From Natronocalculus amylovorans (GTDB lineage Archaea; Halobacteriota; Halobacteria; Halobacteriales; Haloferacaceae), in contig NZ_JAKRVX010000003.1 in NCBI RefSeq assembly GCF_023638035.1, positions 372,001 through 436,000 on the forward strand: 64,000 nt of DNA. Reading direction: 5' to 3'. Under the pieces are notes generated by a model. The model ran no database searches, had not been told where the DNA came from, and saw only the letters and a list, made by a program, of their open reading frames with translations. Below, piece after piece: positions 61,760-64,000 of the stretch. The translations under genes were made by a program, and so were the position numbers. Position 1 is the first letter of the stretch; every line of letters starts with the position of its first letter.

Positions 61760-61993
61760 ATGGTCCGGGAAGTTCGAATTACAAAGACGGAACCGCTTCG
61801 CATTGATGAATCAGACATCGACCCCAAGTACGGCGATATCGCAATTTGTCAGTGTGGCCTCAGCGACGATCGACCGTTCTGTGATGGGAGCCACAAACGG
61901 ACGGATGATGAGATGGAAGGAGTAATCTATCGATATACCGAAACCGATCGAAAGGTCGTCGAATCGCTAACGCTTACTGAAGAAGAAATATAA
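61760..61993 (+). CDS. CDGSH iron-sulfur domain protein
   Basis: 77 residues with the Cys3His cluster motif: CQCGLSDDRPFCDGSHKR near 32-49, i.e. Cys-x-Cys at 32/34, Cys at 43 and His at 47, which bind a [2Fe-2S]. The N-terminus REVRITKTEPLRIDESDI is typical of single-domain archaeal members. CDGSH proteins shuttle electrons or clusters; the partner is not known. The gene sits between the menaquinone run and the oxidase subunit, in keeping with a redox role, but its own promoter is likely. Confidence 0.95.
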   Translation: MVREVRITKTEPLRIDESDIDPKYGDIAICQCGLSDDRPFCDGSHKRTDDEMEGVIYRYTETDRKVVESLTLTEEEI

Positions 61994-62013
61994 ATCGCTG
62001 TAAAATAAATCAG

Positions 62014-62877
62014 TTAGATCTGCCCTGCGCCGACATAGAGGACGACGACGAGGAACACCCAGACGATATCGACAAAGTGCCAGTACATCGATGCGGTACT
62101 GACTGAGAGATGCCGTTCTGCGGAGTACTGCCCATAGAGGCCACGAATAAACACGATCGAGAGGATTACGATACCGAGTGCAACGTGTAGCCCGTGCAAG
62201 CCGGTCAATCCGAAGAATGCAGATCCGTAGACTCCTTCAGTGAAATTAAATCCGTATGTGACAATGAATTGGTAGTACTCAAGCGTCTGTCCGCCAAGGA
62301 ACACCAGCCCTAAAAAGACTGTGAGACCCATTCCGCGGACGAAGTTTTTCCGATCATTGTGTCGGATTGCGTGATGCGCCCAGTGAAGCGTAAAGGACGA
62401 CGCAATCAGGACCATCGTATTTGCAATGATGAGCGAACCGGTCAACGCCTCCGTCGGTGTTGCAGCCGGGAGCGCCCAATCAGTTCCTGCACGGAAGTAG
62501 AAGTAGTATGCAAAGATCGCACCGAAGGTCGCGATCTCTGTCCCGAGGAATGTGATCATTCCCCATCGAAGCGAAACGGGACCTGCAGCAGTGATATCGC
62601 GCGTCCAGAACTTCGTAATGAACGCATGGTAGAGCCAGCCATAGATACCGACAAGGAACAAGCCAATGCTTGCAACTGCGGCTCCGATACCGATCAGTGG
62701 TGATCCAACGACGTCGCGAAGAATCCACAGCGCCATCCCGATGTAGATTCCGGATCCACCAACGGCAGTGATAAATGGCCACCAGCTTGCTTCACCGAAT
62801 CCACGTGGCCAATCTTCTACCGCTGGAAGATGGTGATGGTGATGATCGTCGTGACCATCGTCCGTTTCTAGACTCAT
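62014..62877 (-). CDS. coxC: heme-copper oxidase subunit III
   Basis: 287 residues, seven membrane helices, with the His-rich N-terminus DDGHDDHHHHHLP. Subunit III features: PFITAVGGSGIYIGMALWIL, WGMITFLGTEIATFGAIFAYYFYFR near 105-130 (conserved Glu) and FFGLTGLHGLHVALGIVILS near 225, and YWHFVDIVWVFLVVVLYVG at the end. It supports proton-pumping cytochrome oxidase assembly and stability. The catalytic subunits I and II are not in the window. The divergent membrane gene at 62950 shares the 72-base promoter region. Confidence 0.95.
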   Translation of the reverse strand: MSLETDDGHDDHHHHHLPAVEDWPRGFGEASWWPFITAVGGSGIYIGMALWILRDVVGSPLIGIGAAVASIGLFLVGIYGWLYHAFITKFWTRDITAAGPVSLRWGMITFLGTEIATFGAIFAYYFYFRAGTDWALPAATPTEALTGSLIIANTMVLIASSFTLHWAHHAIRHNDRKNFVRGMGLTVFLGLVFLGGQTLEYYQFIVTYGFNFTEGVYGSAFFGLTGLHGLHVALGIVILSIVFIRGLYGQYSAERHLSVSTASMYWHFVDIVWVFLVVVLYVGAGQI

Positions 62878-62949
62878 ACCAATCCCTTACCAGCCGACTA
62901 CTAAAAATCCATCCAACTGCGACGGCACATTTTGCCACACGCAAAATCT

Positions 62950-64000
62950 ATGCTAACTGGTACACCAATCGAACTGACGGACGATTCCGCAAGCTACTCG
63001 TGGCTCCCATCCGTCCTTTCGATAATGGACCGGGTCCCACGACGAGTGGTACGTACTGTTGGGGGAATGGCGATACTTGCGACAGTGCTTGTCGTTTTTG
63101 TCGGGAGCGCAAGCGCACACGCAGCGGCGCTTCGAGATGCCGCACCGAGTTCGCTCGATGTTCCGACTTGGCTCTTTCTGACAACAGGTGGTGGCGCAGT
63201 TGGTGCCTCGTTTTTGCTTGCGAGCTTTGTTACCGATCGAGTCTTCATCCGGTCGCTACACGAGTGGGGTGGAACACTTCCGTCTCCAGGGCGGGTTCTC
63301 AGTGGGCTCATTAAACTAACAGGCGTAGTGCTGCTTGCCTTCACCATCTATGTTGGATTCTTCGGCCCACCGACTGGGTATCGAAACTTCGCTGTGCTCT
63401 TTGTGTGGATTGCGTGGTGGGGAGGGTACGTTGCGTCAACGTATCTCATTGGGAATACGTGGCCGACGCTGAATCCGTTTCGGACGATCGCAGAGCTATT
63501 TCCGTCCGCTGACCTCACCTATCCGGAGCGGTTGGGTGCATGGCCGAGCGTTGCAGGCCTGTTGCTCCTGATTTGGATCGAAGTTGTGAGTCCCCTTGCA
63601 GATGATCCACAAGTACTTGCGGCGACAATCTCCGGCTATGCAGTGGTGACAGTCATTGGGGCGATCGCCTTTGGGAGCGACACCTGGTTCGGTACTGTAG
63701 ATCCGCTGTCGCGAGCACTTGCATACTTTGGTCGGTTTGCTCCGTTTGAGCGAACTGAAAACGGGATTGTGTTCCGTCTACCAGGGATGGCGCTCTCGGA
63801 GCCAACGCTTGTCTCTGGTCGAGACGAGGTTGCATTTATTGTCTGTTTGCTCTATGTCACTACATTCGATGGTTTTGTCGCAACATGGCTGTGGGCGGAC
63901 TTTGCGCTGTTCGCTGTTGGATTGGGTTTTCCGCCAATGGTCGTCTATTTTGTGAGTTATCTGCTTGGATTCGCTGTGTTCCTTGCAGCATTCTGGTGGG
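62950..64000 (+). CDS. polytopic membrane protein, cut by the window edge
   Basis: From ATG 62950 the frame stays open to the end (350 codons). An alternative ATG at 63025 begins MDRVPRRVVRTVGG. The first hydrophobic segment, ILATVLVVFVGSASAHA, could be a cleaved signal. Seven or more further helices follow (WLFLTTGGGAVGASFLLASF; LTGVVLLAFTIYVGFFGPP; AVLFVWIAWWGGYVASTYLIGN). It is divergent from oxidase subunit III and might help oxidase or copper handling, but no metal motif confirms this. 3' end missing. Confidence 0.75.
   Translation, partial: MLTGTPIELTDDSASYSWLPSVLSIMDRVPRRVVRTVGGMAILATVLVVFVGSASAHAAALRDAAPSSLDVPTWLFLTTGGGAVGASFLLASFVTDRVFIRSLHEWGGTLPSPGRVLSGLIKLTGVVLLAFTIYVGFFGPPTGYRNFAVLFVWIAWWGGYVASTYLIGNTWPTLNPFRTIAELFPSADLTYPERLGAWPSVAGLLLLIWIEVVSPLADDPQVLAATISGYAVVTVIGAIAFGSDTWFGTVDPLSRALAYFGRFAPFERTENGIVFRLPGMALSEPTLVSGRDEVAFIVCLLYVTTFDGFVATWLWADFALFAVGLGFPPMVVYFVSYLLGFAVFLAAFWW

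Noticed and set aside
1-64000. tRNA, rRNA, CRISPR and replication-origin signals
   Set aside because: I looked for T-loop (GGTTCGAATCC-like) words, spaced direct repeats and orc/cdc6 genes with flanking repeats and saw none that would hold up.

Overview
The window is a stretch of chromosome from a haloarchaeon (class Halobacteria). The proteins are strongly acidic and many belong to families known mainly or only from this class: a HalOD1 domain protein, a Bat-type HTH_10 regulator, DUF5800- and DUF5804-like proteins, 'halo-CC-star' proteins, a halobacterial transducer and DpsA. Base composition is near half GC, low for the class. Many genes seem to be transcribed leaderless from AT-rich promoters. 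The palindrome CGATCG occurs roughly once per 200 bases in the stretches I counted, in all reading frames. I saw no rRNA, tRNA or CRISPR array.

Layout. 1-8353: a YchF-type GTPase (runs off the left edge), a response regulator/PAS/histidine kinase fusion, a polytopic membrane protein, a bactofilin-like beta-helix protein, an RNase H-fold exonuclease, an SRAP (HMCES/YedK) protein and three unrecognised small genes. 8360-13620: a GC-richer arsenic island almost without CGATCG. It holds a broken arsC and arsR on the minus strand, facing arsD, two-domain arsA and two small Cys-tailed genes (hcsL, hcsS), and it ends in a frameshifted IS4-type transposase remnant. 13627-15074: a tyrosine recombinase and its small translationally coupled partner. 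15434-28502: core metabolism and housekeeping (PfkB kinase, BtpA, malate:quinone oxidoreductase, DpsA, a large acidic coiled-coil protein, MBL hydrolase, 2-hydroxyacid dehydrogenase, sirtuin, LOG-like protein, lipoprotein, Dph2). 28731-37800: a chemotaxis transducer, membrane proteins, HalOD1, an esterase, a Na+/Ca2+ antiporter-like protein, a second YlbF/HcsL-like gene beside a KaiC-like ATPase with a degenerate P-loop, and an FKBP isomerase. 37889-45614: a minus-strand catabolic block with a carbamoylsarcosine-amidase-like protein, HyuB, HyuA, a Bat-like regulator, a LeuA-like synthase and a CaiB-type CoA transferase. 45715-57939: CYTH cyclase-like protein, SAM synthetase, histidine kinase, cysteine synthase, copper amine oxidase, thioredoxin-like protein, glutamate dehydrogenase, CitE-like lyase, MaoC hydratase, two bacterial-PH membrane proteins, a DUF368 (PopT-type) lipid flippase and a 51-residue zinc ribbon. 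58167-64000: menB-menA-menC, a DUF998 protein, a CDGSH protein, cytochrome oxidase subunit III and a membrane protein cut by the right edge.

How the genes work together. menBAC, malate:quinone oxidoreductase and oxidase subunit III describe menaquinone-based aerobic respiration. Amine oxidase, glutamate dehydrogenase, HyuAB and the carbamoylsarcosine-amidase-like protein point to use of amines and cyclic ureides as nitrogen and carbon sources. CitE, MaoC and the CoA transferase point to CoA-ester chemistry. The arsenic island gives the clearest sign of recent gene transfer and decay. Its Cys-tailed HcsL/HcsS pair, coupled to arsA and with a relative elsewhere in the window, is the best candidate for a poorly described system.
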